64,000 nt of DNA from Desulfovibrionaceae bacterium (GTDB lineage: Bacteria; Desulfobacterota; Desulfovibrionia; Desulfovibrionales; Desulfovibrionaceae), in NCBI GenBank assembly GCA_015709205.1, contig JACCQO010000017.1, positions 1 to 64,000 on the forward strand, in the 5' to 3' direction. Positions 8,484 through 17,247 of the stretch are shown here, piece by piece (position 1 is the first letter of the stretch; each line of letters begins with the position of its first letter). A program made the position numbers and the translations under genes. The notes below the pieces were generated by a model, which saw only the letters and a program-made list of their open reading frames with translations, made no database searches and had not been told where the DNA came from.

Positions 8484-9563
8484 TCAGGCGCCGCCGCGCA
8501 CCAGGGCATGGGCGCGCGTGAGCTCCGCCAGCCGGTCGAGAGGGCCGGGAAGCGGTGCCGCGACCGAGGCGGCGCGGTGCAGCAAATGAATGTCCAGCCG
8601 CGGCAACCCGGGCCCCAGCGGCCGCACGACCACGCCGCGGCCAAAGGCCTCGGCCGAGGAGCGCGGCACCAGGGCCAGCCCGGCCCCGGCCGCGACCAGA
8701 GCCAGGGCCGTGCGCTTGGTGCGCACCTCCTGGGCCACGGCGGGGCGCGCACCGGCCTTGGCCAGGGCCGCGAAGACCGCGTCGTGCAGCACGGGCCCCT
8801 GGCCGCGCGGGTAGCCCACCAGCGGCTCGCCGTCCAGCTCGGCCAGATCCACGCGCCCGCGCGCGGCCAGCCGGTGACCCGACGGCAGGGCCAGCACGTA
8901 GTCCTCGCGCAGCAGCAGCACGGCCCGTAGCGGCGCGCCGTCCGGCCCCTCGGGCAGCGCGCGGGAACCGGAGGCGGCGCCGGGCGCGCCGAAAGCGACC
9001 GCGCAATCGCCGGACACGGCGGCCGCACGGGTCGGCGCGCTCCCCGCGTCCGGGGCTTCCTGCGCCGTCGCCGTCATCCCAGCCGTCATCCCGGTCCCGG
9101 CCGCCAACCCCGCGCCGGCCAACCGAGCGTAGCCCGCGTCCAGCCGCCCGGTGCGCAGCGCCTCAAGCTGCTCCAGGGTGCCCATCTCCATCAGCTCCAA
9201 GCGCACGCCCGGCAACAGTTCGGCAAAGGCGCGCAGCACGCGCGGCAGCGGTCCGTCCATGGCCGGGGTCACGAACCCCACGCGCAACCCCCCTTCCTCG
9301 CCGCGCGCCACGCGGCGCACGCGCTCGGCGGCGCTGCGCGCGCCGCGCAGGAGTTCGCGCGCCTCCTCCAGCAGCGCGGCCCCGGCCGGGGTCAGCTCCA
9401 CCCTCCGGCTGGTGCGCGCCAGCAGGGCGGCCCCCAGCTCCTCCTCCAGGGCGCGGATGCGCCGCGACAGCGGCGGCTGGCTCAGGTGCAGCCGCGCCGC
9501 CGCGCGCCCGAAGTGCAGTTCCTCGGCCACGGCCACGAAACATTCCAGCATACGCAGGTCCAT
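8484..9563 (-). CDS. LysR-family transcriptional regulator
   Basis: A 359-residue protein with an N-terminal winged helix-turn-helix (LECFVAVAEELHFGRAAARLHLSQPPLSRRI in short overlapping blocks) and a periplasmic-binding-like effector domain. It is longer than the usual 300 or so residues because about 55 Gly/Ala/Thr-rich residues are inserted in the effector domain, near residues 155-210. It is transcribed away from a carboxymuconolactone decarboxylase-like gene, the usual arrangement for a LysR target, and a LysR-type box sits at its start codon. The effector is unknown. Confidence 0.9.
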   Translation of the reverse strand: MDLRMLECFVAVAEELHFGRAAARLHLSQPPLSRRIRALEEELGAALLARTSRRVELTPAGAALLEEARELLRGARSAAERVRRVARGEEGGLRVGFVTPAMDGPLPRVLRAFAELLPGVRLELMEMGTLEQLEALRTGRLDAGYARLAGAGLAAGTGMTAGMTATAQEAPDAGSAPTRAAAVSGDCAVAFGAPGAASGSRALPEGPDGAPLRAVLLLREDYVLALPSGHRLAARGRVDLAELDGEPLVGYPRGQGPVLHDAVFAALAKAGARPAVAQEVRTKRTALALVAAGAGLALVPRSSAEAFGRGVVVRPLGPGLPRLDIHLLHRAASVAAPLPGPLDRLAELTRAHALVRGGA

Positions 9564-9564
9564 G

Positions 9565-9587
9565 ATTGATACCTACCAAGCATCGAT
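9565..9587. promoter_or_regulatory. LysR-type box (TTGAT-N11-ATCGA)
   Basis: In an AT-rich pocket next to the LysR start, ATTGAT and ATCGAT form an imperfect dyad with the T-N11-A spacing typical of LysR operators. It probably serves autoregulation and control of the divergent gene at 9826. Confidence 0.5.
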
Positions 9588-9825
9588 AAGGATGGAAAGA
9601 TATATTGGACGCATGGAACGGCCGGGCCTAGGGGAAGAGAAACGGGAGCGGCGCAGCCGCAAGCGATACGGCCGAGGGCCGGACAAAGCGTCAAGGGCGG
9701 GAAGGCGGGCGAGAGCCGGGCAAGGGCCGGACCAGGCCCGATGCCCCCGCCGGAACGGCGCGACGCGCCGGAATCCGAGCCGCATTACGGGACGCGGGCC
9801 CGCTTCCAACCACAAGGAGAAGACC

Positions 9826-10215
9826 ATGGACGACAAGGAACGCTACGATCGGGGAATGGAACTGCTCGCGCGGGTGGACGGCGAGTCCGGGGAAAAGGTG
9901 CTGCGGGCGCTGGACGAGCTGTGCCCGGACCTGGGGCGCTACGTGGTGGAATTCGCCTTCGGCGAGGTCTACCAGCGGCCCGGCCTGGACCTGCGCACGC
10001 GCGAACTGATCACCGTGGCCGCGCTGACCACCCTGCGCGCCACGCCACAGCTCACGGTGCACGTCAACGGCGCGCTGAACGTGGGCTGCACGCGCCGGGA
10101 GGTACTGGAGACCATCCTGCACATGGCCGTGTACGCCGGGTTCCCGGCGGCCATCACGGGCATGTTCACGGCGCGCGAGGTCTTTGCCGAGCGCGACGCC
10201 CAAGGTCGGGGATAG
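9826..10215 (+). CDS. Carboxymuconolactone decarboxylase-family protein
   Basis: A 129-residue alpha-helical protein of the CMD/AhpD-like superfamily. Typical blocks are LDLRTRELITVAALTTLRA and HVNGALNVGCTRREVLE, then a C-terminal MAVYAGFPAA segment. The AhpD Cys-x-x-Cys pair is absent, so peroxidase activity is unlikely; a decarboxylase or lactonase-like role is possible. The start ATG 9826 has AAGGAGA about 6 nt upstream. It is divergent from the LysR gene and is its likely target. Confidence 0.85.
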   Translation: MDDKERYDRGMELLARVDGESGEKVLRALDELCPDLGRYVVEFAFGEVYQRPGLDLRTRELITVAALTTLRATPQLTVHVNGALNVGCTRREVLETILHMAVYAGFPAAITGMFTAREVFAERDAQGRG

Positions 10216-10250
10216 CGGATCAGCACCGCTCCGCCAACGCCGGGGCCCGA

Positions 10251-10287
10251 AAAAGCGCCGCCCGCGTGGGACGTGGGCGGCGCTTTT
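10251..10287. terminator. Bidirectional intrinsic terminator
   Basis: Arms AAAAGCGCCGCCC and GGGCGGCGCTTTT are perfect complements around an 11-nt loop. They give a U-run on either strand, ending the CMD gene (+) and possibly the phosphotransferase gene (-). Confidence 0.85.
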
Positions 10288-10475
10288 CGCGGCGCGGCGG
10301 GCGGCCGCGACCGGCGGGTGGGGAGATTGGGGGCTTTTCCCGCACGGGCGGCCGAACGGCCGGGATGCTCGGGGGGCGGCCGCTGGACGGCGCTTTTCCC
10401 GAATGCGGGCGGCCGGGCGGTGCAACTGCGGGCGCGGAGGCAGATGCGGATGCGCTTTTCCCGCGCGCGGACGGC
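10278..10475. repeat. Degenerate direct repeats with CGCTTTTCCCG core
   Basis: Four related copies begin near 10279, 10333, 10391 and 10453. Each has a cttttc(c/g)cg core followed by GC-rich sequence containing cgg(g/a)cggccg, spaced 54-62 bp. No gene is visible in this 284-bp intergenic stretch; the copies may derive from the adjoining terminator. Confidence 0.55.
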
Positions 10476-10499
10476 CGCCGGACCTTGCCCGACCCGGTT

Positions 10500-11528
10500 T
10501 CAGGCCAGCCAGACGCGCTCGATGGCCGCGCGCTCGTCCAGCAGATATTCGAGGTAGCCGAGTTCCAGGCGAACCATGTCCTCGTCCGCGCGGCGCAGCC
10601 ATTCCGCCAGCCAGCCGAAGCGCGTGGCCGCCACGGCGCAGACCAGCCAACCGGCCTCTTCCGCGTCCAGTCCGCCCGCGTTGCGCAGCCCGGCGGCCAG
10701 GGCCGGGCACAGCCCTTGCGCCAGGGCCTGGGGCCCTTCCGCGCCCACGCAGCCGAGGCAGTTGGCCGCGTCGTAGAGCGCGGTCTTGGGCCCGGCGAAC
10801 TCCCAGTCGATGACGGCGTGCACGCGCGCGCCGCGCCAAATCACGTTCAGGGGGTGCACGTCGCCGTGGCACACGGCGTGCGGCAGGCGCGCTTCGGCCC
10901 GGAAAAAGGGGTGCAGCCGCTCCAGCGCCGCGCCCAGCCGGTCGGCCAGCTCCGGCCGCCGCAACGCGGCGGTGCGCGCCAGGGCCGGGGCGTAGTCCGC
11001 CAGCCGGAAGACCGGGGCAACGCCCGGTTCATCGGTCGTGCCGCCCCCCGGGCCCGGGTTGTCCCCAGGGGCCACGCCGCTCTCGGAGTCCGGGCCGTCC
11101 GCCAACTCCCCGCCGCGCTCGGGCGCGGCCGCGCGGCGCAGGGCGGCCAGGAAGCGGGCCAGCTCCTCGCCGCGTCCGGCCTCCAGCACGTAGCCCGGCC
11201 GGGCCAGCGCGTCGCCGTGCACGAACGGCCAGACCTGCCACGCGCTTCCGGCCGCGTGGGCCACTAAACCGCCGCCCTCGGGCTCCCGGCAGGGCACGGC
11301 CTGGGCCAGCCCGCGCGCGGCCAGCCGCGCCACCAGCGCCGCCACGGCCGCACGCCGCGCTTCCTGGTCCGGCCGCAGCCGCTCCACCAGCCACTCCGCA
11401 CCCGCGCCGTCGCGCACCACCCAGCGCCCGGCGCAGCGCTCCGGGCTGCCCGGCGGCGTCAGCTCCGGTTGTTCCACGGCGTCCTGCAATCCCCACACCA
11501 CAAGGGCTTCGATCAGATCGGCATGCAT
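10500..11528 (-). CDS. Aminoglycoside/homoserine phosphotransferase-family kinase
   Basis: A 342-residue protein of the APH kinase fold. The catalytic loop CHGDVHPLNVIW (about residue 228) and the metal-binding VIDWEFAG are clear, and the N lobe is poorly conserved. It phosphorylates a small molecule that is not identifiable; homoserine kinase (ThrB2) or choline-type kinases share this fold. A Gly/Pro-rich insert of roughly 35 residues sits between the lobes (about 145-180). It stands alone on the minus strand with no operon partner. Confidence 0.8.
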   Translation of the reverse strand: MHADLIEALVVWGLQDAVEQPELTPPGSPERCAGRWVVRDGAGAEWLVERLRPDQEARRAAVAALVARLAARGLAQAVPCREPEGGGLVAHAAGSAWQVWPFVHGDALARPGYVLEAGRGEELARFLAALRRAAAPERGGELADGPDSESGVAPGDNPGPGGGTTDEPGVAPVFRLADYAPALARTAALRRPELADRLGAALERLHPFFRAEARLPHAVCHGDVHPLNVIWRGARVHAVIDWEFAGPKTALYDAANCLGCVGAEGPQALAQGLCPALAAGLRNAGGLDAEEAGWLVCAVAATRFGWLAEWLRRADEDMVRLELGYLEYLLDERAAIERVWLA

Positions 11529-11687
11529 GGATTCGTTCTAGCGGATGGGGAAAGGAAACGGAACCGGAATGGTCGGGGCCGGATCGGCCGCCAGGGGAAG
11601 GACGCGCCATCGGGCGCACATCCGGGCATGCGCCGCGGCGCGGCGCCCGGCAGGCCGGAGCCACCTGCCCCCGGGCCGTGCCCGCGC

Positions 11688-12065
11688 TCAGGGCATGTTC
11701 AGGGTCTCGCGGGCCAGGGCCTCTACCTGCAGGGGGTTGAAGGGCTTGGTCAGGTACACGTCCGCACCCGCGGCCTCGGCGCGCTCGCGGTCCGCCTCCT
11801 GGCCCATGGCCGTGAGGATCACGACGCGCACCCCGGCCAGGGCCGGATCGGAGCGCAGCTCGCGGCACACGGCCACGCCGTCCTTGCACGGCATCATCAC
11901 GTCCAGAAACACGAGTTGCGGCCGCACCTCGCGCGCCACGCGCAACGCCTCTTCGCCGTCCTCGGCGAAGTGCAGTTCCGCGCCCTCGTCCTCCAGCGGC
12001 TCGAGGATGCGCTCGATGAGCAGCCGCACGTGCGGCTCGTCGTCCACGATGAGAATGGCGGCCAT
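11688..12065 (-). CDS. Single-domain response regulator (CheY-like)
   Basis: A 125-residue stand-alone receiver domain. The acidic pocket is DDE near the N terminus, the phospho-acceptor Asp is in VFLDVMMP, the Thr in ILTAMG and the Lys in LTKPF. No output domain follows. The start ATG 12065 has GGAG 5 nt upstream; the longer upstream frame is not needed. No sensor kinase is adjacent, so its partner is unknown. It is divergent from htpG. Confidence 0.88.
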   Translation of the reverse strand: MAAILIVDDEPHVRLLIERILEPLEDEGAELHFAEDGEEALRVAREVRPQLVFLDVMMPCKDGVAVCRELRSDPALAGVRVVILTAMGQEADRERAEAAGADVYLTKPFNPLQVEALARETLNMP

Positions 12066-12128
12066 GATCGCTCCGATGCCCGCGCCCAGGCATGACACTA
12101 TAACTCACTACACCCGGTCCGACCATAT

Positions 12129-12151
12129 CTGTCAAGGGCTTGCCTTGACAG
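12129..12151. promoter_or_regulatory. Perfect dyad overlapping a TTGACA element upstream of htpG
   Basis: CTGTCAAGG and CCTTGACAG form a perfect 9-bp inverted repeat with a 5-nt spacer, about 80 nt before htpG. The right arm contains a consensus -35 (TTGACA, 12145-12150), so a protein bound here would block the promoter. It is not the CIRCE sequence of HrcA. Confidence 0.6.
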
Positions 12152-12228
12152 CCCGGAGCCCGGCATTACTTCTCCCGAATCCCCGCGGGGATGCTCCTGC
12201 AACATCAAGACCTGTGGAGGAACACGCC

Positions 12229-14310
12229 ATGGCGAAAAAGCAATCCGCCCCCGAAACCTTCGAGTTCAAGGCGGAAATCCGCAAACTCCTGCACATCATT
12301 ACCCATTCCCTGTACACCAACCGCGAGATCTTCATCCGCGAGTTGGTCTCCAACGCATCCGACGCCCTGGACAAGCTGCGCTTCGCCCAGAGCCGCGGCG
12401 ACACCGTGGCCGACGCGGACCTGATCCTGGAGATCCGCCTGGCCGTGGACAAGGACGCCGGCACCCTGACCATCGCCGACACCGGCGTGGGCATGACCCG
12501 CGACGAACTGGTGGCCAACATCGGCACCATCGCGCATTCCGGCAGCGAGGAATTCTTGCGCTCCCTGGCCGAGGCCAACGGCGCGGCGGGCCCGGGCCCG
12601 GCTCCGGATACGGACGACGACGACGAGAGCGCGGGCGCGGCCCAATCCCCGTCCGATGCCTCGGCGATCATCGGCCGCTTCGGCGTGGGCTTCTATTCCG
12701 TGTTCATGGTCGCGGACAAGGTCGTGGTGCGCACGTGCGCGGCCGCGCCGGGCTCCGAGCCCCTGGTCTGGACCTCCGACGGCCTGGGCAGCTACGCCAT
12801 CGAGCCCGGCGACCCGGACGCCCCGCGCGGCACCGAGGTGGTCGTGCACCTGCGCGAGGACGCCAAGGAATTCCTGGAGCCCGGCCGCGTGCGCGACACG
12901 CTCAAGCGCCATTCCAGCTTCATCTCCTTCCCGGTGCTGCTGGACGGCGAGCGCGTGAACACCATCCCGGCCCTGTGGCGCGAGCCGAAATTCTCCATCA
13001 AGCAGGAACAGTACGACGAGTTCTACACCTTCCTGACCTACGATTCGCAGAAGCCGCTGAGCACGCTGCACCTGTCCGTGGACGCGCCGGTGCAGTTCTC
13101 GGCCCTGGCCTTCGTGCCGCGCACGGGCCGCGACATCTTCGGCGCGCGCGACAAGTACGGGCTGGACCTCTACGTGCGCCGCGTGCTCATCCAGCGCGAG
13201 AACAAGGATTTGATCCCGGAATACCTCGGGTTCCTCAAGGGCGTGGTGGACACCGAGGACCTGCCCCTGAACATCTCGCGCGAGACGCTCCAGGAGAACG
13301 CGGTGCTGCGCAAGATCGCGTCCACCCTGACCAAGCAGGCGCTCGCGCACCTGGCGCGCATGGCCGACGAAAAGCCCGAGGACTACGAGGCCTTCTGGCG
13401 CGCGCACGGCACGCTCTTCAAGCTCGGGCACACGGACTGGGCCAACCGCGACAAGGTCGCCGCGCTGCTGCGCTTCAACTCCTCGCACCACGACGACGCC
13501 AAGGGGCTGACCGCGCTGGCCGACTACAAGGCGCGCATGAAGGAGGGTCAGAAGGGCATCTACTACATCTCCGGCGCGAGCCGCGAGGCCGTCAAGCTCA
13601 GCCCGCACCTGGAGATCTTCCGCAAGAAGGGCGTGGAGGTGCTCTACCTCCTGGAGCCCATCGACGAGTTCGTCATGGACGCCCTGGGCGCGTTCGAGGA
13701 AACGCCGTTCATCGCCGTGGAAAACGCGGACCTGGACGCCCTGGACGGCTTCGACGACGCGCCGGACGCGGCCGCGGACAAGCCCGAGGAGCTGGCGGCC
13801 GACGATGCGGCCGCGCTGGACGGCTTTTTCGCGCGCATCAAGGAAATCCTCAACGCCGAGGGCGCGACCGGCGCGACCGGCGCGGCCGGTGCGACCGGTG
13901 CGGCCGGTGCGGACGCCGACGACGGCGGGCCCGCCACGGCCCCGGCCGGGCGCGAGCGCATCACCGAGGTGCGCGCGTCCAAGCGGCTCTCGGGCTCGCC
14001 CTGCTGCCTGACGAGCCCGGACGGCGGCGTGACCTCGTCCATGGAAAAGATGCTGCGCGTGATCTCCAAGGACACCTCGCTGCCGACCAAGGCCATGGAG
14101 ATCAACTGCGACCATCCGCTGATCCGCAACCTGCTGCGCGTCTACAAGGCCGACCCGCAGGACGCGTACCTCGCGCAGGCCGTTGAGCAGCTCTACGACT
14201 CGGCCATGCTCATGGAGGGCTACCTCACGGACCCGCACCGCATGGTCGAGCGCATCGGCGCGCTGCTCCAGGGCTCCAGCGGCTGGTACACGGAGATCAA
14301 GAAGCTGTAG
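12229..14310 (+). CDS. htpG: Molecular chaperone HtpG (Hsp90 family)
   Basis: Cytosolic ATP-dependent chaperone, 693 residues. The GHKL ATPase N domain shows [21 protein letters not shown] and [12 protein letters not shown]; the middle domain has the [13 protein letters not shown] block; a C-terminal dimerisation domain ends the protein. It exceeds the usual 620-650 residues because of two low-complexity inserts: an acidic DTDDDDES loop near residues 120-148, and a Gly-Ala-Thr repeat near 545-570. The ATG at 12229 has GGAGG 8 nt upstream. The in-frame extension further upstream is not supported. Confidence 0.97.
13866..13914. repeat. 9-bp tandem repeat inside htpG
   Basis: About five units of gcgaccggc or gcggccggt encode Gly-Ala-Thr/Gly-Ala-Ala triplets in a surface loop. 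The same unit type, on the opposite strand, is seen in ctaB at 1-75. Confidence 0.8.
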
Positions 14311-14768
14311 GCGACGGGCACGATCCGTTTCGACGGGCGCGGCCCGCTGCGAGCGGGCACGGCCCGCGGCGAACGGGACCCCACCGCTTCGAAGCGCGGC
14401 CTATCCGCTTCTCAAGGGCGCTCCCGGCCCGACGAAGCCTCCTCCCAACGCCGTCCATGGCCCCGCCCGGTTCGCCGGGCGGGGCTTTTTTTCGGAAATT
14501 TCGGAGGCGTCGGGCGTGGAGCACCCGGCCGGATCCCCCCCCCGGCGAGACCTACGCCATGCCCGGCGCATCGCGCGCCGCGCCGGTTCCCTGTCTCCCC
14601 TCCCCCCTCCACACCTGGCCCCAGGCACCGGCCGTTTGACTTCCGCGCCGGTTGAGGGCATGCGGCATGAATCGAAATCCCGCCCGAACCGGCCCGCGCG
14701 GGCCGCAACGGTCCGGGCAACCCGGCGTCCGCGCACAAACGCCGGGGCGCGACGCGCAAAGGCGCCCC
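14311..14768. other. Intergenic stretch after htpG
   Basis: 458 bp with no convincing gene. It holds several GC-rich dyads and the intrinsic terminator at 14460-14492. Confidence 0.6.
14460..14492 (+). terminator. Intrinsic terminator with UUCG loop
   Basis: GCCCCGCCCGG and CCGGGCGGGGC are perfect complements closing a TTCG tetraloop, followed by seven T residues. It lies 150 nt after the htpG stop. Confidence 0.92.
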
Positions 14769-15539
14769 ATGCCCCAGCCCAGAACGGCCATCGTCCTCGC
14801 CAGCTACATGACCGGCGAAGCGTACCTGCGGTACTGGCAGCGGCTCCTGCGCCTGTTCGGCGACGAATTCCCGGAGGCGGACCTCTTCGTGGGCGTCAAT
14901 CCCTGCCCGCTGGCCGAGCCCTGGCTCGCCGCGCTCGACGCGTCCGGGCTCGCGGTGCGCAGCGCGGTCACGCCCGCGGGCAAGGTCGTGGCCTCGGACG
15001 CCAGCGCGTACCAGACGGCCCTGCGCCTGCTGCGCGACTCCGGCGGCCGCTACGACCTGGTCTGGTTCGCGCACACCAAGGGCGCGACCAGCAACGCCGT
15101 GGACGCCCTGTCGGCCAACGTCATCGAGCTGTTCCTGAACAAGGAGGGCGTGATCCGGCTGTTCGCCGAGGAGCCCCGGTGCGGCCTGTTCGCGGCCGCC
15201 GGAGTGGTGCTGCCCAAGCCCAGGACCCTGGTGGACCGCTACCGGAGCTTCCGCTATCCGCCGCTGGCGCTCTCCCCCATCTTCACCTGCTACGCGGTGC
15301 GCGGGGCCCCGCTGCACGCCTTCCTGGACGGCTGCGACGTTTCGTTCTTCGACGCCCGGATACCCGGGACGCACTTCTTCGAGTTCGACTTTCCGCAGGC
15401 CGTGTTCCGCCAGGGCTACGCGCCGGTCGTCAGGAAGGTCGTGCAGTGCGAGGTCGGCGATCTCGCGAAGGTCGTCTCCACCGAAAAGACGTACGCCGCC
15501 GTGCTGGGCGAGTGGCTGCGGCGCTGCAAGCTGGCCTGA
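14769..15539 (+). CDS. Unknown protein, possibly glycosyltransferase-like
   Basis: A 256-residue soluble protein that I do not recognise with confidence. The start MPQPRTAIVLASYMTG at 14769 has only a weak AAAGG upstream. The order of elements resembles alpha/beta glycan-modifying proteins: an alternating beta/alpha N-terminal half with PEADLFVGVNP, a YDLVWFAHTKGATS motif near residue 100, then an FFEFDFPQAVF segment. HTKG-type motifs occur in rhamnan synthesis F-like proteins. This is a weak by-eye analogy. No partner genes lie beside it. Confidence 0.6.
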   Translation: MPQPRTAIVLASYMTGEAYLRYWQRLLRLFGDEFPEADLFVGVNPCPLAEPWLAALDASGLAVRSAVTPAGKVVASDASAYQTALRLLRDSGGRYDLVWFAHTKGATSNAVDALSANVIELFLNKEGVIRLFAEEPRCGLFAAAGVVLPKPRTLVDRYRSFRYPPLALSPIFTCYAVRGAPLHAFLDGCDVSFFDARIPGTHFFEFDFPQAVFRQGYAPVVRKVVQCEVGDLAKVVSTEKTYAAVLGEWLRRCKLA

Positions 15540-15611
15540 AGCGGCCAGCGCGGCCCAGGCGCCACGCGCCACGGCGCGGGAGGAAGACGCGCGCTGGAGG
15601 CGGCGCGGGCC

Positions 15612-15738
15612 GGACGCGGTGGGCCAAGACGCAGTGGGCCGGGCAGGTCGGGACGCAGCGGGCCGGGTGTAGGCCGGAACGTAGCGGGCCAAGACGCAGT
15701 GGACTTGGCGACAGCGGGCCGGAGGGCAGCGGACCGGG
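15612..15738. repeat. Degenerate direct repeats (GACGCAGTGGGCC-like)
   Basis: Six or seven imperfect copies of a unit close to gacgcagtgggccg, spaced about 15-30 bp, fill the gap before tRNA-Ser. No gene is visible in this 306-bp stretch. Confidence 0.65.
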
Positions 15739-15769
15739 AATCCCCTCCCCCTGGAGGCGAAGGGCCAGG

Positions 15770-15805
15770 GGCCGGGAGATATTGCCCCCCGGCCAGCTTT
15801 TGTTT
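15770..15805 (+). terminator. Possible intrinsic terminator upstream of tRNA-Ser
   Basis: GGCCGGG and CCCGGCC enclose an 11-nt loop, followed by agcttttgttt. It would separate the upstream gene from the tRNA. Confidence 0.5.
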
Positions 15806-15845
15806 AGGTAGTGCCATCGCGCCCGCGTTCGTGCGGGCCAAGTGC

Positions 15846-15933
15846 GGAGGGGTGGCCGAGCGGCCGAAGGCGGTGGTCTTGAAAACCACTGTGGGGCAAC
15901 CCACCGGGGGTTCGAATCCCTCCCCCTCCGCCA
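15846..15933 (+). tRNA. tRNA-Ser (anticodon UGA), CCA encoded
   Basis: 88 nt. The acceptor stem GGAGGGG pairs with CCCCTCC, followed by discriminator G and an encoded CCA. The anticodon arm is GTGGT-CTTGAAA-ACCAC, giving anticodon TGA. A long variable arm (TGTGGGGCAACCCACC), the class II hallmark of tRNA-Ser, and a T-loop TTCGAAT are present. Confidence 0.97.
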
Positions 15934-16182
15934 CCTTTCAATCCCATCGATTCCGACAATAAGGAAGCCCCGTGAAAACAGGGCGCTTTATTTGCCTTGT
16001 GCCCCTCGTCGTCCGTTCGTGTCCATTGACATCCGGAGGCCCTGGGGGCAGGTCGGGGGATCATCTGGTCGTGCGGCCGGATGGCCGAGGAAGACAAACA
16101 CCGCCCCCCTCCAAATGGCGTTCATGTGCCGCAGCTCTATCTAACAGAAAAAATTGACCACTGAAGTCGCAAGGAGTGTGCC

Positions 16183-17058
16183 ATGGCCCAGGCAATCGCG
16201 AATGGAATCACCATCGAGTACGATACGTTTGGCGACAGCCATTCCCCTGCGCTCTTACTGATAATGGGTGGGGGCAGCCAAATGATATATTGGGAGACGG
16301 AGTTTTGTGGGCTTTTGACGGGCAAGGGATTCCATGTGATCCGATTCGACAACCGGGACGTCGGCTTGTCAACCAAATTCGAACAGGCCGGGGTGCCCGA
16401 CATTCTTGCGGCAATGGCGGGCAAGCCGACAGAGCCGCCCTACTCCCTTGAGGATATGGCGGATGACGCCGTCGGCCTGCTTGATGCCTTGGGCATTGAG
16501 AAGGCGCATGTCTGCGGGGCATCCGTGGGAGGGATGATAGCCCAGGTCGTTTCCTACCGTCACCCTGACCGCGTCCTGAGCCTGACCTCCATCATGTCGA
16601 GCACAGGAAACCCCGATCTTCCGAAAATAAAGGATGAAATATTGGCCGAGGTGTATAAGCCCATTCCGGACGAGCGTGAAGCGTGTATTGCGCACCAGGT
16701 GGACATGTGGCGAAAGCTGTGGAGCCCCGGCTTTGCCTTTGAGGAAGAACGGCTGAAGCATCTCGTGGGTGAAAGCTTCGACCGCTCCTACTATCCGCAG
16801 GGCATGGCCCGCCAAGGCCTGGCTGTTGTTGTCCATGGCTATCCAAAATCCTCTATCGCGTCGATCAAGGCTCCCACGCTCGTAATCCATGGCGACAAGG
16901 ACCCGTTCATGCCCGTGGAAGGAGGCAGGGAGACTGCCCGGCTCATACCCGGCGCAAAACTCCTGGTCATTGAAGGAATGGGACACGATCTGCCCACAGA
17001 GACATGGCCGACAATAACGAACGCGATGGCCGAACACATGTCGGCGGCCCGAGCGTAA
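16183..17058 (+). CDS. Alpha/beta hydrolase
   Basis: A 291-residue serine hydrolase of the alpha/beta fold. The nucleophile elbow GASVGG (about residue 112), the acid in HGDKDPFMP (about 236) and the His in GMGHDLP (about 266) complete the catalytic triad. RFDNRDVGLST near residue 55 is typical of epoxide hydrolase/esterase relatives. The substrate is unknown. Base use is clearly lower in GC than the neighbours, with ATA, TTG and AAA codons common. It sits 250 bp downstream of a tRNA gene, so horizontal acquisition is plausible. ATG 16183 follows AAGGAG by about 8 nt. Confidence 0.88.
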   Translation: MAQAIANGITIEYDTFGDSHSPALLLIMGGGSQMIYWETEFCGLLTGKGFHVIRFDNRDVGLSTKFEQAGVPDILAAMAGKPTEPPYSLEDMADDAVGLLDALGIEKAHVCGASVGGMIAQVVSYRHPDRVLSLTSIMSSTGNPDLPKIKDEILAEVYKPIPDEREACIAHQVDMWRKLWSPGFAFEEERLKHLVGESFDRSYYPQGMARQGLAVVVHGYPKSSIASIKAPTLVIHGDKDPFMPVEGGRETARLIPGAKLLVIEGMGHDLPTETWPTITNAMAEHMSAARA

Positions 17059-17247
17059 GAAAATCGCCGCCTGTCGCCGCGGCCATCAGAATCGATGCGA
17101 GCCGGGGATACGCCTCCTTGTGCCTCCCGGCGTCCGGCAGCAGACAGTGGAAGCCCGGAAAGCGGCAAAGGGATGCCAAGGGAATGCCATGAAGCGGCGG
17201 GAACCGTCCTGCGCCCGCCCCGCCCCCATAACCGCCGAGGTGCCGTC

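Noticed and set aside
10500..11528. Aminoglycoside resistance gene
   Set aside because: Only the general kinase-fold motifs are present; the N lobe and context do not point to drug resistance.
12129..12151. CIRCE element for HrcA upstream of htpG
   Set aside because: The dyad sequence CTGTCAAGG/CCTTGACAG does not match TTAGCACTC-N9-GAGTGCTAA.
15934..16182. Integrase remnant after tRNA-Ser
   Set aside because: No frame carries the tyrosine recombinase R-H-R-Y residues, and no duplicated tRNA end was found.
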